Below are positions 24,667-33,745 of a stretch of DNA of 64,000 bases, piece after piece (the first letter of the stretch is position 1; the number at the start of each line of letters is the position of its first letter). A program made the position numbers and the translations under genes. A model generated the notes under the pieces. It did no database searches, was not told the origin of the DNA, and saw nothing but the letters and a program-made list of their open reading frames with translations. The DNA comes from Gammaproteobacteria bacterium (GTDB lineage: Bacteria; Gemmatimonadota; Gemmatimonadetes; Longimicrobiales; Gaopeijiaceae): NCBI GenBank assembly GCA_028819075.1, contig JAPPMM010000052.1:1-64000 (forward strand), written 5' to 3'.

Positions 24667-26481
24667 ATGGCCCTGACCTCCCTCGACTGGATCGTCGTCG
24701 CGGTCTACGGCGCCGTGGTCCTCGCCATCGGGTTCGGCATGGCGCGGCGCGCGGGCGGCAGCGTGGAGAACTATTTCGTCGCGGGCCGCTCCCTCCCCTG
24801 GTGGCTGGCGGGCACCTCCATCGCCGCGACCTGGTTCGCCAGCGACGCGCCCCTCGCCACCGCCGCGCTGGTGCGCCAGCAGGGCATCTTCGGCAACTGG
24901 CTCTGGTGGTACGAGGCGGCCGGCATCCTCATGCTGACCTTCTTCTACGCGCGCCTGTGGCGCCGCGCCGGGGTGCTCACCGACGCCGAGGTGATCGAGA
25001 TCCGCTACGGGGGCGCGCCCGCCCGTATCCTGCGCGGCTTTTCGGCGATCTACCAGGGATTCCTTCGCAACGCCGTGGTGATGGGTTGGGTCATGCTGGC
25101 GATGGTGAAGTTCAGCAGCGTGCTGCTGGGGTGGGACCCCGCCTTCACCCTGACCGTCTGCGGCGGGCTGGCGCTCGCCTACACCGTGGCCTCGGGGCTC
25201 TGGGGGGTCGTGGTCACCGACCTGCTCCAGTTCATCGCCGGCATGCTGGGGGCGCTGACCCTCGCCGGCATCGTGCTGACCCGCTTCGGGGGCCCGGCCG
25301 CCATGGCGGAGGCCGTCCGGAACGTCCCACAGGCCCCTCCCGGCGCCCTCGACCTGGTGCCGACCGCAGCCAACGCGTCCTCGCTCGAGATCGTCTCCTT
25401 CATCTGTCTCATCGGCATCCTCTGGCTGAGAAGCGGGCAGGGTGACGGGTACGTGGCCCAGCGCCTGTTCGCGACCCGCGACGAGCGCCAGGCGGTGAAG
25501 GCGTCGCTGTGGTTCGCCTTCGCCGGGACGGTCCTGCTTACATGGCCGTGGATCGTCGTCGGTCTCGGATCGCTGCTGGTCTTCCCCCCCGCGACCATGG
25601 ACGCCGCGCTCGCCGCCGACCCCGAGCTCGCCTACCCCATGATGATCCGCGAGCTGATGCCCGCGGGACTGAGGGGGCTGATGGTCGCGACTTTCCTGGC
25701 GGCCTTCATGAGCACCATGGACACGCACCTGTGCTGGGGCGCGTCGTACATGGTCAACGACGTCTACCGGCGCTTCATGCGCCCCGGCCGTTCCGAGCGC
25801 CACTACGTGGCCGCCTCCCGGGTCGCCGTCGTGCTACTCGCCGGCGTGGCCGCATTGGTGGCCTGGCAAATGGACTCCATCCAGCGCGGCTGGATCTACA
25901 TCATCGAGATTTCCGCCGGCATCGCGCTGGTCTGGCTGCTCAGGTGGTACTGGTGGCGCGTCAACGCCTGGGCCGAGATCGCCGCCATGGCCGGCTCGGT
26001 GGTGCTGGCCAACACCCGGGTGCTGCTCGGGCTGATCGAGCCCGTGGTCCCGGCGGCTGTGCTTCAGACCGTTGACGCCATGTACGCGCCCGGCATGGAC
26101 CTCGTTCGCGGCGTGGTCATCCTGATCGTCTGCACCGTTCTCTGGGTCGTGGTGGCCCTGGCGACAAAGCCCGAGTCCGACGAAGTGCTGGACGGCTTCT
26201 ACCGGAGGGTGCATCCGGGAGGCTGGTGGGACCGGGTAGCGCGCCGTACCGGCATCACCTCGAACGACCCGTCGGCGGGCCGCATGTGGATGGGTTTCCT
26301 GCTCGGAGCACTCTTCGTCTACGCCAGCCTGCTCGGCGTCGGTTATCTTCTGACCGGCAAGGCCATCGCGGGCACGCTTCTTGTTGTCGTCTCGCTGGGC
26401 GCGGGAGCACTGGCGGTGCGAAGCGCCCACGCCAACGTCGGCGAGGCGCCCACCAGCTCAATGAAGGAAGCCACTCAATGA
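24667..26481 (+). CDS. Sodium:solute symporter family (SSS) transporter
   Basis: 604 residues and about 13-14 membrane helices. It starts MALTSLDWIVVAVYGAVVLAI and contains the SSS hallmarks: GGSVENYFVAGRSLPWWLAG in TM1-2, LWLRSGQGDGYVAQRLFATRDE, and MVATFLAAFMSTMDTHLCWG, which matches the sodium-site helix of TM8. These carriers use a sodium gradient to import sugars, amino acids or organic acids. The next gene, a GH4 glycosidase, overlaps it by 4 nt, and the preceding gene is a deacetylase. An N-acetylated or otherwise modified sugar is the reasonable substrate guess. Confidence 0.9.
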   Translation: MALTSLDWIVVAVYGAVVLAIGFGMARRAGGSVENYFVAGRSLPWWLAGTSIAATWFASDAPLATAALVRQQGIFGNWLWWYEAAGILMLTFFYARLWRRAGVLTDAEVIEIRYGGAPARILRGFSAIYQGFLRNAVVMGWVMLAMVKFSSVLLGWDPAFTLTVCGGLALAYTVASGLWGVVVTDLLQFIAGMLGALTLAGIVLTRFGGPAAMAEAVRNVPQAPPGALDLVPTAANASSLEIVSFICLIGILWLRSGQGDGYVAQRLFATRDERQAVKASLWFAFAGTVLLTWPWIVVGLGSLLVFPPATMDAALAADPELAYPMMIRELMPAGLRGLMVATFLAAFMSTMDTHLCWGASYMVNDVYRRFMRPGRSERHYVAASRVAVVLLAGVAALVAWQMDSIQRGWIYIIEISAGIALVWLLRWYWWRVNAWAEIAAMAGSVVLANTRVLLGLIEPVVPAAVLQTVDAMYAPGMDLVRGVVILIVCTVLWVVVALATKPESDEVLDGFYRRVHPGGWWDRVARRTGITSNDPSAGRMWMGFLLGALFVYASLLGVGYLLTGKAIAGTLLVVVSLGAGALAVRSAHANVGEAPTSSMKEATQ

Positions 26482-27950
26482 AAGTCGTCCTGGTCGGCGC
26501 CGGAAGCCGCGAGTTCGGACCCGCGTCCATCCGCGACCTGCTTCTGAGCGACCCGCTCTGCGAGAACGGACTCGACATCGTCCTCATGGACCTGGACGCC
26601 TCCGACCTCCCGCGGATGAAGGGCTACGCGGAAGCCGTCGCCGGGCGCCTGGGCTGCTCGCCGCGGCTGTCCGTCACGACCCGCCTCGCCGACGCGCTCC
26701 CGGGAGCCGACGCGGTCGTGATGGCCATCGAACTGGACCGCTACTTCTACTGGGCCCAGGACTTCCACATTCCGCGCACCTTCGGCTTCCCGCAGATCTA
26801 CGGCGAGAACGGCGGCCCGGGCGGGCTTTTCCATGCGCTCCGCAACATGGGCCCCTGCGTGGACGTCGCGCGCGCGATGGAAAGACATTGTCCCGGCGCG
26901 TGGCTCCTCAACTACACCAACCCCCTCACCAAGCTGTGCGAGGCCCAGTCCCGGCTCACGGACGTGCGCGTGGTGGGTCTCTGCCACGGCGTCTTTCACG
27001 GCATCGAGCAGATGGCCCGCATCCTCGGCGTCCCAACCGGACAGCTCGACGCCCGCGCCAGCGGCATCAACCACTTTACCTGGTTCGAGTCGGTGCACGA
27101 CCGCGAAACCGGCGAGGACCTGTATCCCCGCTTGAAGAAGCGCGAGCGCGAGGCCCATCTGCTGCACGACTGGGACGAGATCGCCCTCAGCCGCATCCTC
27201 TTCCGCATCTTCGGCCGGTTCCCCAGCCCGGGAGCCAACCACATCGGCGAGTATCTGGGATGGGCGCAGGAATTCCTCGGCAGCAGCGTCGTGCAGTTCT
27301 TCTACGACCCCGTCGAGGGCGCGCCCTGGGAGACCGGCGAGGTGCCGACCTGGATCTACAACCTCGCAGACCATCCCACCGACATGCCCGCGTTTCCGGG
27401 CGGACCGGTGCCCCGCATGAAGCCGACCCGGGAGCAGAGGGCAGCGGCGGCCGAGGCGCGGGCGGCGCGCGCGGAAGCAGAATCCGGCAACGCAGAGGGA
27501 GCCTCGGGGCGCGCGCATGAGGGATCCGGGAACGACGCCGGCGGACTGGACTTCCCCGGCCCTCTGACCCCCTCCGGCGAATTGGCCGTCCCGCTCCTGG
27601 AGGGCATCCTCTGCGGCGTCGACACCTATCTCGACGCGGTCAACATCCCGAACCAGGGCCACGTCCCCGGCCTCCCCGACGGCTCCGTCGTCGAAGTACC
27701 GGCGCGCGTGGACGCACGCGGGCTCCATCCGCGGAGCATGAAGCGCCTCCCCGAGGGGATCCTGTCCTTGCTGCGTACCCAGACCAGCATCCACCAGCTC
27801 CTCGTTGACGCCTTCGACACAGGCTCACGAGCGACGCTGCTCCAGGCGCTGATGCTCGATCCCACGACCCATTCCTATCGTGCCGCGGTCAACGTCATCA
27901 ACGAGATGTTCCGCGTGCAGGGCGATGTGCTGCCGGAGATGGAATGGTAG
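26478..27950 (+). CDS. Family 4 glycoside hydrolase (alpha-galactosidase/6-phospho-glucosidase type)
   Basis: 490 residues from the ATG overlapping the symporter stop; the frame remains open upstream but that part is not homologous. GH4 enzymes cleave glycosides by an NAD+- and Mn2+-dependent redox mechanism. The N-terminal Rossmann motif is KVVLVGAGSREFGP. Further conserved pieces are YGENGGPGGLFHALRN, LLNYTNPLTKLCEA, and VVGLCHGVFHGIEQM (metal-ligand Cys). GINHFTWFESV supplies a metal-ligand His. A low-complexity Ala/Glu/Gly insertion at about residues 318-355 (EARAARAEAESGNAEGASG) interrupts the C-terminal half and is unusual, though the frame is intact. Specificity cannot be read from sequence. 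Confidence 0.9.
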   Translation: MKVVLVGAGSREFGPASIRDLLLSDPLCENGLDIVLMDLDASDLPRMKGYAEAVAGRLGCSPRLSVTTRLADALPGADAVVMAIELDRYFYWAQDFHIPRTFGFPQIYGENGGPGGLFHALRNMGPCVDVARAMERHCPGAWLLNYTNPLTKLCEAQSRLTDVRVVGLCHGVFHGIEQMARILGVPTGQLDARASGINHFTWFESVHDRETGEDLYPRLKKREREAHLLHDWDEIALSRILFRIFGRFPSPGANHIGEYLGWAQEFLGSSVVQFFYDPVEGAPWETGEVPTWIYNLADHPTDMPAFPGGPVPRMKPTREQRAAAAEARAARAEAESGNAEGASGRAHEGSGNDAGGLDFPGPLTPSGELAVPLLEGILCGVDTYLDAVNIPNQGHVPGLPDGSVVEVPARVDARGLHPRSMKRLPEGILSLLRTQTSIHQLLVDAFDTGSRATLLQALMLDPTTHSYRAAVNVINEMFRVQGDVLPEMEW

Positions 27951-28026
27951 CGGACGGGCGGACGATGAATCGGGACTCCGCGGGGGCGGATTTTTCGGGG
28001 GACCTTCCGGGCGGAGGCATGGCACC

Positions 28027-28266
28027 GTGACCAGGAGGCGGCCTCCCTATCGGCGCAGCCTTCATCACGACGTCGCCGTGGTCCGCACCTTCAGCTACCG
28101 CTACCAGGGCGAAGTGGCGCGCGCCGTCCTCGATGCGGCGGGAATCCCCTGCATGCTGCAGGTCGACGATTCCGGAGGCTCCGAGATCGGCATGGCGTTC
28201 GCGAACCCGGCCCGGCTGCTGGTCAGAGTAGAAGATCTGGAGCAGGCGGAAGAGCTGCTGGAGTGA
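28027..28266 (+). CDS. DUF2007-type small protein
   Basis: 79 residues from GTG. The fold signature is VAVVRTFSYRYQGEVARAVLDAAGIPCML followed by LLVRVEDLEQAEELLE. This is the DUF2007 'putative signal-transducing protein' pattern: a strand, a helix scanning for A..aL...GI, and a final V...D...A..lL motif. Function is unknown; some relatives are fused to RING or RNase domains. It lies between the GH4 gene and the SRPBCC gene with 10 bp to the latter, so the three are probably on one transcript. Confidence 0.75.
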   Translation: MTRRRPPYRRSLHHDVAVVRTFSYRYQGEVARAVLDAAGIPCMLQVDDSGGSEIGMAFANPARLLVRVEDLEQAEELLE

Positions 28267-28276
28267 GGAGCAAGCC

Positions 28277-28762
28277 ATGACGGCGCCGACCGAACGCAGA
28301 CCCGGTCCCGCCCACGTTCTCACGCTCGAGCGCCTGATCGATGCCGCGGTCGACAACGTCTGGCGCTGCTGGACCGAGCCGGAGCTTCTGGAGCAGTGGT
28401 TCTGCCCGAAGCCCTGGTACGTCACCGACGCCTGCATCGAACTCGAACCCGGGGGCGAGTTCTCACTCGTGATGAACGGTCCGGACGGCGAGAGGTTCGA
28501 GGAGATGGGGGTCGTGCTTGAAGTCAAGCCGATGCGCCGGCTGAAGACCACCGACGCCTTCGTGCCCGGCTGGATCCCGAGCGGACGCGCCTTCATGGTC
28601 TCGGAGGTACTCCTGGAGGATGCGGGCGATGGCCGGACCCGCTACACCGCGAACGCGATGCACTGGGATGAGGAAGCACTCAGGGAGCACGAGCGGATGG
28701 GCTTCCACGAGGGCTGGGGCATGGCCGCCGACCAGCTGGAGGCGCTCGCCGGATCGCTTTGA
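28277..28762 (+). CDS. SRPBCC (AHSA1/START-like) domain protein
   Basis: 161 residues. The AHSA1-type Bet v 1 fold is evident: LERLIDAAVDNVWRCWTEPELLEQWFCPKPW, then ELEPGGEFSLVMNGPDG, and a final amphipathic helix MGFHEGWGMAADQLEALAGSL. Such proteins bind hydrophobic small molecules, and many sit downstream of ArsR regulators; here no ArsR gene is adjacent. It ends the plus-strand run that began at 20599. A short hairpin follows at 28816-28830. Confidence 0.88.
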   Translation: MTAPTERRPGPAHVLTLERLIDAAVDNVWRCWTEPELLEQWFCPKPWYVTDACIELEPGGEFSLVMNGPDGERFEEMGVVLEVKPMRRLKTTDAFVPGWIPSGRAFMVSEVLLEDAGDGRTRYTANAMHWDEEALREHERMGFHEGWGMAADQLEALAGSL

Positions 28763-28815
28763 GGTCGGTCGGCGGGGCGTCTACCCCCAACCGGGAGGGC
28801 ATCTGCCGTACGCGA

Positions 28816-28830
28816 CGGGCGTCTCGCCCG
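28816..28830. terminator. Possible bidirectional terminator hairpin
   Basis: CGGGCG and CGCCCG pair around TCT between two convergent genes (SRPBCC ends at 28762, the glycosyltransferase at 28862). There is no U-tract, so only position and symmetry support it. Confidence 0.35.
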
Positions 28831-28861
28831 CACCCGACGAATGTCTGCCGCGCGGGACGGT

Positions 28862-29584
28862 CTACCGCACCGGGCGGGCGTACCAGCCCCCCCAAGCGGC
28901 CTTCCAGCGCCGGAAGAGCGCTATGAAGAGCGGGTTGGTCCAGACCAGTGTCTTCCACAGAGGCCACTCGTCGAACCGGCGACTGGAGGGTTTCACGCGC
29001 GGCGCACGGATCAGCCGGACCGTCCCCCGCGTCTTCCTGGCGAGCCTCCTCAGCCTGCCGTAGAAGTCGGTGTCCTCGCCCATCCAGACATCCTCCGGGT
29101 AGCCTCCCACTTCTTCGAACGCGGACCTGCGGCAGAACTGGGTGGCCCCCTGCACCAGCGGGATCACCGCGGCAAGCACCCGCCACGCCCGCAGATGCAG
29201 ACGGACGAGGAGACGCCGGGGATGGTGCTCGGTGTCCACGCCGCCGCCGAGGCATCGCGGATCGAGCATGGTCTCGTGGATGACGTCGAGGAGGGTGCGC
29301 CGGATGTGAACGTCGGCGTCCACGAACACCAGCACCTCGCCCAACGCATGGCGCGCCCCCGTGTTGCGCGCGCGACCGATGCTCCGGACGGGCTCGTGAA
29401 CGACGGTCGCGCCCCGGTCCCGTGCGACGGCAGCGGTGTCGTCCGTGCTGCCGTTGTCGACGACGATGGTTTCGACGTCTACGCCGGATCGCGCGCGGAC
29501 GTGATCCGCCGCGGTCCGGATGGAGTCGAGGGTGGCCGGGAGCCATGCCTCTTCGTCATGTGCGGGGACGATCACCGAGATCAT
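28862..29584 (-). CDS. Family 2 glycosyltransferase
   Basis: About 240 residues from the ATG of MISVIVPAHDEEAWL; an upstream in-frame ATG at 29623 would add 13 residues. GT-A features are present: ISVIVPAHDEEAWLPATLDSI at the N-terminus, IVVDNGSTDDT, and VFVDADVHIRR carrying the DxD metal site. GGVDTEHHPRRL and MGEDTDFYGRLRRLARK hold the acceptor-side ED motif. There is no membrane helix except a weak hydrophobic patch at VLAAVIPLVQGATQF. It probably transfers a sugar to a lipid or polysaccharide acceptor. No other glycan genes are close. Confidence 0.88.
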   Translation of the reverse strand: MISVIVPAHDEEAWLPATLDSIRTAADHVRARSGVDVETIVVDNGSTDDTAAVARDRGATVVHEPVRSIGRARNTGARHALGEVLVFVDADVHIRRTLLDVIHETMLDPRCLGGGVDTEHHPRRLLVRLHLRAWRVLAAVIPLVQGATQFCRRSAFEEVGGYPEDVWMGEDTDFYGRLRRLARKTRGTVRLIRAPRVKPSSRRFDEWPLWKTLVWTNPLFIALFRRWKAAWGGWYARPVR

Positions 29585-29701
29585 GTTGCTCTCGTCGCCA
29601 GCTCCTGGAAATCCCTCGGCCACAGCTCCGGCCCACCTGACGACTATTACGGCACCGAAGTCGCGCAGGTCCAGCGTGGCGATGGCGCGGGCCGGGTCGA
29701 A

Positions 29702-31207
29702 TCAGCGAATCGGCACCCGGATCCAGATCTGATGGGTCAGCACGGTGACATCCTGTAGAGTCAGCGCGCCCCGGGGCGCGGCGATGAAGTCCGGGGACGA
29801 CGGGGCCGCAAGCGCCATGTCCTCCTGGACGAAGAAGTCATCGATGCCCGGAAAGCCGGTGCCCGAGGTGATGCGAGTGCTCGAGTGCAGCTCGAAGTCG
29901 CTGGTGCGAAACTGGACCCCGAAGGAGGGCGTCCACTCGGTCCACGCCTCGTCCTGATCGCGCGAAGTGGCTTCGACATGGTCGTCCTGCTCCAGGTGAT
30001 AGGCGTAGGACCGCGCCTCCAGACCCAACTGGAAGCCGAACCTGTCGTAGCGCTGTGAGATCCCGGACCGGAGCACGACGTTCGAAAAGGTGAAGTGGTT
30101 CTCGATCGTCATGTCGCCGATTTCGAGGACGCCCCTGGGCGTTTCCATGCGGCTATCGGCCTCCTGCCAGGTGTGGCTCCAGATGGGCTGGTAGGCGACG
30201 TCGATGCCGAAGGAGGTCGACTTCAGGTGGCGCCCGATGCCGAACCCCATTTCATAGGCCCAGGTCGTTCCCGGGTCGCGCGGGATGTTCTGGATCTCGT
30301 AGTTGGGGATCTTGGGATGCGATTTGTGGTTCGCGGTCAGGGTCGCGCCGATGCTCCATCCTTCTGCCCCCAGCTTCCGGTCCCACTCGAGGTGCCCGCC
30401 CAGGGTGCGGGTCCTGTCCTCGTTGAGCTCCTCCCGGAACTCGAACGTGGGTTCCCAGGTGATGGTGTCCCGGGCGACGATGTCGGCGTAGTGCACCTCA
30501 TGCTCCATCGAAACCCGGTTGTGGATCAGCGTGAAGCCGACGCGGTCCCGTTCTCCATCACGGAAGACGCCCGCGCGCAGGTCGGTGACCGCGCCCTGCT
30601 GGTCGATGCGGTCGGCTCCCGCGTAGAGCTGGTCCACGCCGGTCATCATGTTCAGACCCGCCCGGAAAACGGCGAGCCCCACCGACCAGTCCGATTCGGC
30701 CAGCTTCCGCCCGATGGCCGCGCGCCCGTACAGGTTGCGCGCCGACCGCTCCGACAGGCGGTTGAACGGACCCGGCCAGAAGCCGTCGAAGAACGGCCCG
30801 AAGCGGCCCCGCTCGCTACCGCTCAGCTGCTGGAGCGCCACCGATGCCCCTCCGAACCAGTCGCCGTCCCGCAGGAGGCCCGTGAAGGGGAACGTCTTTC
30901 CCCCGCCGCCTTCGTCGGACACACCGAAGAAGGTCGGGGCTCCGATGATGACAGGCTCGTCGATGAACACACCCTTCGCAGGATTCGACCACAGGTCGGC
31001 GACCGAGTCGTCCACGGCGATGGTCGTGCCGGCCATGCCCAGAGTTTCCGACGGCACCGTGAGAAACTGGTCGCCGCTCGCGACCGGGACCGTGCGGATG
31101 GGGATGAGCTGGGCACTGAGGGGAGAGAAGGTCAGAAGGGAGGCAATCAGGACGGCGATGGACGCCGGGATGCGATGCTGGGGCTTGCTGGTCGTATTCT
31201 GAGACAT
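29702..31207 (-). CDS. Outer-membrane beta-barrel protein (FadL/PorV-like start)
   Basis: 501 residues from the ATG of MSQNTTSKPQHR; a longer in-frame start exists at 31261. A signal peptide ends near SPLSAQ. The mature N-terminus FLTVPSETLGMAGTTIAVDDSVADLWSNPAKG has the 'G..GA..A..D....wNPA' pattern of FadL and PorV-type outer-membrane proteins. The rest is alternating beta-strand sequence with many aromatic residues and short turns (GWSIGATLTANHK, GFQLGLEARSYAYHLEQDD). The C-terminus ends WIRVPIR and lacks a terminal Phe. The transported substrate is unknown. It lies downstream of the TonB receptor on the same strand with a gap of about 165 bp. Confidence 0.7.
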   Translation of the reverse strand: MSQNTTSKPQHRIPASIAVLIASLLTFSPLSAQLIPIRTVPVASGDQFLTVPSETLGMAGTTIAVDDSVADLWSNPAKGVFIDEPVIIGAPTFFGVSDEGGGGKTFPFTGLLRDGDWFGGASVALQQLSGSERGRFGPFFDGFWPGPFNRLSERSARNLYGRAAIGRKLAESDWSVGLAVFRAGLNMMTGVDQLYAGADRIDQQGAVTDLRAGVFRDGERDRVGFTLIHNRVSMEHEVHYADIVARDTITWEPTFEFREELNEDRTRTLGGHLEWDRKLGAEGWSIGATLTANHKSHPKIPNYEIQNIPRDPGTTWAYEMGFGIGRHLKSTSFGIDVAYQPIWSHTWQEADSRMETPRGVLEIGDMTIENHFTFSNVVLRSGISQRYDRFGFQLGLEARSYAYHLEQDDHVEATSRDQDEAWTEWTPSFGVQFRTSDFELHSSTRITSGTGFPGIDDFFVQEDMALAAPSSPDFIAAPRGALTLQDVTVLTHQIWIRVPIR

Positions 31208-31373
31208 TTTTTTCGGCCACGTTCTTGATGGATGGATCAGCCCGCGGATGAACCGCGGCATTCATCTGGAGAGCGACCGGGAAGCCCGGTTTGTGACGGA
31301 TGACCGATGGCGAGACGCCACCATCCGCCGACGACCCCCACGGCGGCGAACGCGAGGATGTAAGGGTGGGGCG

Positions 31374-33704
31374 TCAGAACGTGATCGCGACCCCGATCAC
31401 GGGCAGGAAGGGACGCTCCGCGAGCGGGGTCAGGGAATCCGCGCGCCAGGGTTGGAAGGCGTAGAAGAGGGCGTCGCGGCGTTGCAGGGCGTTGAGCACG
31501 CGCAGATAGGGGCGGACGCTCCAGTCATGCCCGCCCCACTGGGCGGTCAGCCGGGCGTGCAGTTCAAAGTCGAGTCGGAGAAAGGCGTCGTCCAGTCCTT
31601 CCAGAAGGGGTGAGTCGATGGCGACGGGAGGCTGGGGCGGGGTTGTAGTGGGCTCCAGCGGTGCGGTGGGCGCGGCCGCCTCCTGGTCCAGGCCAAAAGA
31701 GCGGAAGGGAATGGCGGTGTACGGAAGGCCGGCCCCGTAGGCCAGGCGGAATTCCCCGCGCACGGGTCCCCAGAGCTCGCTCGCCACCCCCGCGGTGAGC
31801 AGGTGGCGGCCTGCGAAGTCGCGGCTGTACCCGGACAGGTCGCGGTCGGACCAGAACCAGGAGAGTCCGTATCCGAGCCAGATCACCTCGCGCTCTCCGG
31901 CGCTGCTCAGGCGGAGATCCACCCCGGAACTGCGGATCGATGCGCCTCCGCTCGAGCTCGATGCCGCCGCCAAACCCTCGTACCCCTTCCAGTAGCCGTG
32001 CAGCCCGAGGCGCACGCGCCCGGCGAGTAGCTGGTCGAGCGAAACGACGACGTGGTCTGCCCGGGCCACAGGGAGAAGCTGGGGCGCGGACAGGTCGGAG
32101 GCCACGACCTCCTGGAGCGTGCGCTCGACCTCCACGTCCGGGGTGCGCGTGGGTTGGTGGTAGCGTCCGACTGCCACGCTCAGGAGCGCGCGGGGATCGA
32201 AGGCCCAGGCGAGACGGGCACGGGGCGCCAGGGCCAGTTCGCCATCCGGGAAGAGGTCGGCGCGCACGCCAGCGCGCAGCGTGACCTCCGGCGCGAGCAG
32301 GCGAACGGCGTCGATGTGGAGCCCGGTGGTGGTGTGGGTGGCGTTCGCCGTTGTGCTCGCACCGGCGGCTGGAGCGCGCGCGCCGTACTCCGCCTCGATG
32401 GAATTGTGGGACAGGCCGACAACGGTGCGCGCGGCACCCCCTCCCCATTCCACCTCGGCAAGCAGCCGAACACGCCGGTTGGCGCCGGTCGCAAGCAGCG
32501 GGGCGGCCGCGGGCACCGAGTCAGTACTCGCCGGCTGGAGGGGGAGCGAGGCGTCGTAGTCGCTGGCGGCCGCCAGCGCGCGCACGCGGGCACCTCCGGC
32601 GGCGCCTTCGTAGCTGAGCGAGAGAGCGCGGTTCGACCAGGTGGCATCGTCGGGCGCGGCTTCGTAGTCGAGCAGCACCGCTTCGGAATTGCGGAAGGCG
32701 GTAACTCCTACGCGATGGTCGTCGCCGGGCTCGTACTCCGCCGCGAGCAGAAGATCGGAGTATCCGTAGGGACGGTCGCCCCCCAGCGGTCCCGATCCGA
32801 CATCGTGGAGCCCGCGCGCCGAGGCGAGGAACCCGCCCCGTGCGCCCAGCGGCCCCTCGAACGCGCCCGACGCGGTGAGCAGATCGAGCGCCGCCGAGGC
32901 GCGCACCCGGTCGCGGCGGGGCGAGCGCGTGCGGAGGTCGAGGATGTGGGTCAGGCCGCCGTCGTAGCGCGCGGGGGCCCCGCCCCGGTGGAGCGCGGCG
33001 GCTCCCAGCAACGCCGGCTCGAATCCGGGCATCAGGCCCGCCACGTGAAACGGGGTGTACACCGGCGCTCCGTCGAGCAGGACGAGCTTCATGTCGGCGG
33101 TGGAGCCCCTCAGGTAGAGCACGTCGGTGGCGCTGGCGGGATCGTTGCCGGGAAGCGCGCGCACCGCCGCGGCCAGCGCCGGGTCCCCCACCCCCGGGGT
33201 CAGGTCGAGCGCCTGGATCTCCAGTTCCGGGATGGGCCGTGGTCGTCCGGGCTCGCCCTCGCCGGTGCTCTCTCCGATCAGCCGGTCGGCCCGGACCTCC
33301 ACCGGGTCGAGGCGCAGCGGCCGGCCGGTGAGCTCCAGGTCGACGCCCACGGACGCGCCGGCAGCCAGGGTGACTTCGACCGCGATCGCCTCGTAGCCGG
33401 GATGGCGCACGCGCAAGGTGACCACACCGGACCGAAGTCCGCCCAGGAAGTACCGGCCATTCTCGCCCGCCTGCACCCACCGCCGGCCCGCCGGCGTCTC
33501 GACCGCCAGCAGCGCGTGCGGGAGTACGCCGATGCGCTCCCGGAAGACCCCGGTGATTGTTCCGTGCAGAGAAGCGTCCGCACTGTCGGGAGCGGCCTGC
33601 GGGCTGGCGAGGGCGGGACTCACCGCGACGGCGAACGCCGCAACCGCCAGCCGCGCGAGGCGGCTGCCTTTGCAACGCCGACCCACCGGCAAACCACCGC
33701 GCAC
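31374..33704 (-). CDS. TonB-dependent outer-membrane receptor
   Basis: About 776 residues if the GTG at 33704 is used; a GTG at 33686 is also possible. The frame is open far upstream, but that part is only the shadow of the anti-sigma gene. A signal peptide (LARLAVAAFAVAVSPALASPQ) is followed by a carboxypeptidase-regulatory-like domain at about 45-125 (LHGTITGVFRERIGVLPHA, GGLRSGVVTLRVRHPGYEAI). The plug domain has ALAAAVRALPGNDPASATDV and the DGAPVYTPFHVAGLMPGFEP segment. A 22-strand-type barrel ends in GVAITF with the terminal Phe typical of BAM substrates. It is preceded by an ECF sigma and anti-sigma pair, so expression is probably under that switch. Confidence 0.87.
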   Translation of the reverse strand: MRGGLPVGRRCKGSRLARLAVAAFAVAVSPALASPQAAPDSADASLHGTITGVFRERIGVLPHALLAVETPAGRRWVQAGENGRYFLGGLRSGVVTLRVRHPGYEAIAVEVTLAAGASVGVDLELTGRPLRLDPVEVRADRLIGESTGEGEPGRPRPIPELEIQALDLTPGVGDPALAAAVRALPGNDPASATDVLYLRGSTADMKLVLLDGAPVYTPFHVAGLMPGFEPALLGAAALHRGGAPARYDGGLTHILDLRTRSPRRDRVRASAALDLLTASGAFEGPLGARGGFLASARGLHDVGSGPLGGDRPYGYSDLLLAAEYEPGDDHRVGVTAFRNSEAVLLDYEAAPDDATWSNRALSLSYEGAAGGARVRALAAASDYDASLPLQPASTDSVPAAAPLLATGANRRVRLLAEVEWGGGAARTVVGLSHNSIEAEYGARAPAAGASTTANATHTTTGLHIDAVRLLAPEVTLRAGVRADLFPDGELALAPRARLAWAFDPRALLSVAVGRYHQPTRTPDVEVERTLQEVVASDLSAPQLLPVARADHVVVSLDQLLAGRVRLGLHGYWKGYEGLAAASSSSGGASIRSSGVDLRLSSAGEREVIWLGYGLSWFWSDRDLSGYSRDFAGRHLLTAGVASELWGPVRGEFRLAYGAGLPYTAIPFRSFGLDQEAAAPTAPLEPTTTPPQPPVAIDSPLLEGLDDAFLRLDFELHARLTAQWGGHDWSVRPYLRVLNALQRRDALFYAFQPWRADSLTPLAERPFLPVIGVAITF

Positions 33705-33745
33705 GTCCGCCCGCGCAGGCCCGGCCGCGACCACGCGGACCCTCG

